Both the position numbers and the translations under genes were made by a program. The notes under the pieces were generated by a model that was given only the letters and a program-made list of their open reading frames with translations, had not been told where the DNA came from and did no database searches. A DNA stretch of 14,751 bases from contig CAKZZJ010000166.1 of NCBI GenBank assembly GCA_937885165.1, forward strand, positions 1-14,751. The letters are read 5' to 3'. Numbering within the stretch: the first letter of the stretch is position 1; the number at the start of each line of letters is the position of its first letter. The stretch is from an uncultured Caryophanales bacterium (GTDB lineage: Bacteria > Bacillota_I > Bacilli_A > Acholeplasmatales > Anaeroplasmataceae). Below are positions 13,419 through 14,751 of the stretch, one piece after another.

Positions 13419-14582
13419 CTACTCCACCCTCAAAATAATACATTTTAAATATAATTGTTCTATAGATTCCATAAGTGACGGATGATCAGGAGCCTGGATT
13501 CTAAAATCAACTAACGCTACATTTCTTTTAGAATCTCTTACTGCTTCCTTGATAGTATCATAAAATAAACTCATCGTCATATGCTGACTACAACTGAATG
13601 TGAATAAATATCCACCATGTTTAATTAATTTTAATGCTTGTAAGTTGATTTCTTTATAACCCTTGATTGCCTTTTTTACTGTAGATTTATCTTTAGTAAA
13701 TGCTGGAGGATCAAGAATAATAATATCATATTTATTTTTATTCTTCTCATCCCTTAAATAATCAAATACATCTACACATATTGGATTGATATTATCAAAA
13801 CCATTTAATATGGCATTCCTTTTTATATCATCACAAGCCTTTTTTGATATGTCACATGCATCAACATATTTAGCTTTATATTTCGCAGCATGCAATGCAA
13901 ATCCTCCGACATTCGAAAACGCATCAAGTACAACATTATCTTTAGCATATAACCTTAAGATATCTCTATTTAATTTTTGATCCAAAAAATAACCTGTTTT
14001 CTGTCCATCCTTTAAATCGACATACATTTTAATATCATCTTCTTCAATTAAAACAACGGGATCAAATTCATTATATAAATATCCTTTTACTTCTTCTAAT
14101 CCTTCTTTTAATCTAACAGGAGAATCGCTTCTTTCATATATGCCCTTAGGATTAACAAGTTCAATTAAGATATCAACAATATCCTTTTTTATCATTTCCA
14201 TACCAAGTGATAAAAACGATACTGATAGATAATCATCATACTTATCAACAATTAATCCAGGAAGTCTATCGGCTTCACTAAAAACAAGCCTGGTTGAATT
14301 AAAACCTAAATTAATTCTATGGTCTATCGCATATTTAATTCTTCTTTTAAAGAAATCTTTATTAATTACTTCATCTTCATTTAGCGATAAGATTCTTACC
14401 ATTATCTTTGATGAAGTATTTAAAAAACCATAGGCTACAAATCTTTTATCAAAGTTTAATACCTTACAAACTTCTCCATTTTTAATTTCACCAGTAAAAT
14501 TATTAATCTCATTACTGAAGACCCAAGGATAGCCATTAATTATATTTATTTCTTCATTTTTATTTAAAATAACACTAAGCAT
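13419..14582 (-). CDS. rlmI: RlmI-like 23S rRNA (cytosine-5) methyltransferase
   Basis: This 387-residue class I SAM methyltransferase is of the RlmI/YwbD type, making m5C in 23S rRNA (C1962 in E. coli). It has an N-terminal PUA domain beginning INGYPWVFSNEI (14-25) and a central region with RLPGLIVDKYDDYLSV (106-121) and GIYERSD (147-153). The methyltransferase domain has motif I LDAFSNVGGFALHAA (219-233), DACDIS (241-246), motif IV LDPPAF (290-295) and the catalytic-Cys motif SCSQHM (330-335). The frame extends upstream to 14639, but a promoter and cre site lie there. ATG 14582 has GGGTG ahead of it and starts at the normal distance from PUA, so I prefer it. It heads the glycerol operon and ends 4 nt before the next ATG. 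An exact homologue could methylate a different rRNA base. Confidence 0.88.
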   Translation of the reverse strand: MLSVILNKNEEINIINGYPWVFSNEINNFTGEIKNGEVCKVLNFDKRFVAYGFLNTSSKIMVRILSLNEDEVINKDFFKRRIKYAIDHRINLGFNSTRLVFSEADRLPGLIVDKYDDYLSVSFLSLGMEMIKKDIVDILIELVNPKGIYERSDSPVRLKEGLEEVKGYLYNEFDPVVLIEEDDIKMYVDLKDGQKTGYFLDQKLNRDILRLYAKDNVVLDAFSNVGGFALHAAKYKAKYVDACDISKKACDDIKRNAILNGFDNINPICVDVFDYLRDEKNKNKYDIIILDPPAFTKDKSTVKKAIKGYKEINLQALKLIKHGGYLFTFSCSQHMTMSLFYDTIKEAVRDSKRNVALVDFRIQAPDHPSLMESIEQLYLKCIILRVE

Positions 14583-14598
14583 AATTGACACCCAATAT

Positions 14599-14627
14599 AT
14601 TTTATCATAATTTGAAATCGTTTTCAT
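14599..14627 (-). promoter_or_regulatory. Promoter for the rlmI-glycerol operon
   Basis: On the minus strand, ATGAAA (14627-14622), a 17-bp spacer and TAAAAT (14604-14599), ahead of ATG 14582. The -35 matches consensus at four of six positions. Confidence 0.5.
14613..14626 (-). promoter_or_regulatory. Putative CcpA binding site (cre)
   Basis: TGAAAACGATTTCA on the minus strand fits every position of the cre consensus TGWAANCGNTNWCA, as does its plus-strand complement. It overlaps the -35 and spacer of the operon promoter, the usual place for catabolite repression. Control of a glycerol operon by CcpA is biologically expected. Confidence 0.7.
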
Positions 14628-14697
14628 TAAATAAATCATGAAATTTTAATGTTTTTATACCATCCTTACTAGCAACGATGCAATTAAATGATTTTGA

Positions 14698-14751
14698 GTA
14701 TGCGTTAAAAATACAACGTCTTAAAATCATATGTCCTCTTGTCATATAATA
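14698..14751 (+). repeat. Dispersed repeat, copy B (cut by window end)
   Basis: It matches 8405-8457 at about 95%, including the VKNTTS-stop codons and the left terminator arm (CCTCTTGTCAT). The frame upstream is already broken by TGA codons. It is probably a decayed second member of the small membrane-protein family; the remainder lies beyond the window. Confidence 0.8.

Noticed and set aside
14583..14639. Upstream extension of the RlmI-like protein (19 extra residues)
   Set aside because: This stretch holds the promoter and a perfect cre site, and ATG 14582 fits the PUA-domain start.
14678..14749. 23-codon plus-strand frame across repeat copy B
   Set aside because: It uses a different frame from the VKNTTS end conserved with copy A, reads through the terminator arm and lacks a ribosome binding site.
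1..14751. Mycoplasma-type code with TGA read as Trp
   Set aside because: Several genes end naturally at TGA with the next gene overlapping, and conserved Trp positions use TGG.
1..14751. CRISPR array, tRNA or rRNA genes
   Set aside because: No regularly spaced repeats and no tRNA or rRNA signatures were seen on either strand by eye.

Overview
The window is AT-rich, densely coding and low-GC Bacillota-like. TGA is used as a true stop (nrdG, the HAD phosphatase, the DUF1667 gene, the GlpA-like oxidase) and Trp is encoded by TGG, so this is the standard bacterial code and not the Mycoplasma code. Ribosome binding sites are strong GGAGG-type sites, and promoters are close to sigma-A consensus with 16-17 bp spacers. 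The gene set (anaerobic NTP reductase activase, acetate kinase, NADP-type glutamate dehydrogenase, anaerobic-type glycerol-3-phosphate oxidation with an Fe-S domain) suggests an anaerobic fermenter, probably a host-associated Bacilli/Erysipelotrichia/RF39-like lineage. That placement is an inference from gene style, not a phylogeny.

Layout. 1-859: the 3' end of nrdG, then a dUTPase gene split by a 153-bp in-frame insertion flanked by 17-bp direct repeats. 948-1740: a small two-TM protein, then rplS with its own promoter and a probable L19-type structured leader, ending in a bidirectional terminator shared with the convergent gdhA. 1761-3107 (minus): gdhA. 3185-6035 (plus): HAD phosphatase, YtxK-like methyltransferase-fold protein and ackA, with a strong terminator. 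6087-6217: a 131-bp nested imperfect palindrome of unknown nature. 6303-7565 (minus): a stand-alone AAA/DUF4143 ATPase. 7690-8475 (plus): an accessory locus with a (C)8 tract inside its promoter, a lipoprotein gene out of frame at a (T)7 tract in its signal peptide, and a small membrane-protein gene interrupted by an in-frame stop at a (T)8 tract, closed by a strong terminator. 8551-14582 (minus): a stand-alone FakA-middle-domain-like protein, then (in transcription order) rlmI-like methyltransferase, GlpA-like oxidase, FAD/NAD oxidoreductase, DUF1667 protein and glpK, all overlapping or a few bases apart.

How the genes work together. The minus-strand cluster takes up glycerol carbon: GlpK makes glycerol-3-phosphate and the three-gene flavin/Fe-S unit probably oxidises it to dihydroxyacetone phosphate. 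A perfect match to the CcpA cre consensus overlaps the promoter in front of the rlmI-like gene, so catabolite repression may extend over both the rRNA methyltransferase and the glycerol genes. Acetate kinase provides the ATP-yielding end of fermentation.

The most interesting places are the 7690-8475 locus, which looks phase-variable at three homopolymer tracts, the precise and potentially reversible dut interruption, the 131-bp palindrome, and a dispersed repeat (8405-8457, repeated at 14698-14751) covering the 3' end of the small membrane-protein gene plus its terminator.
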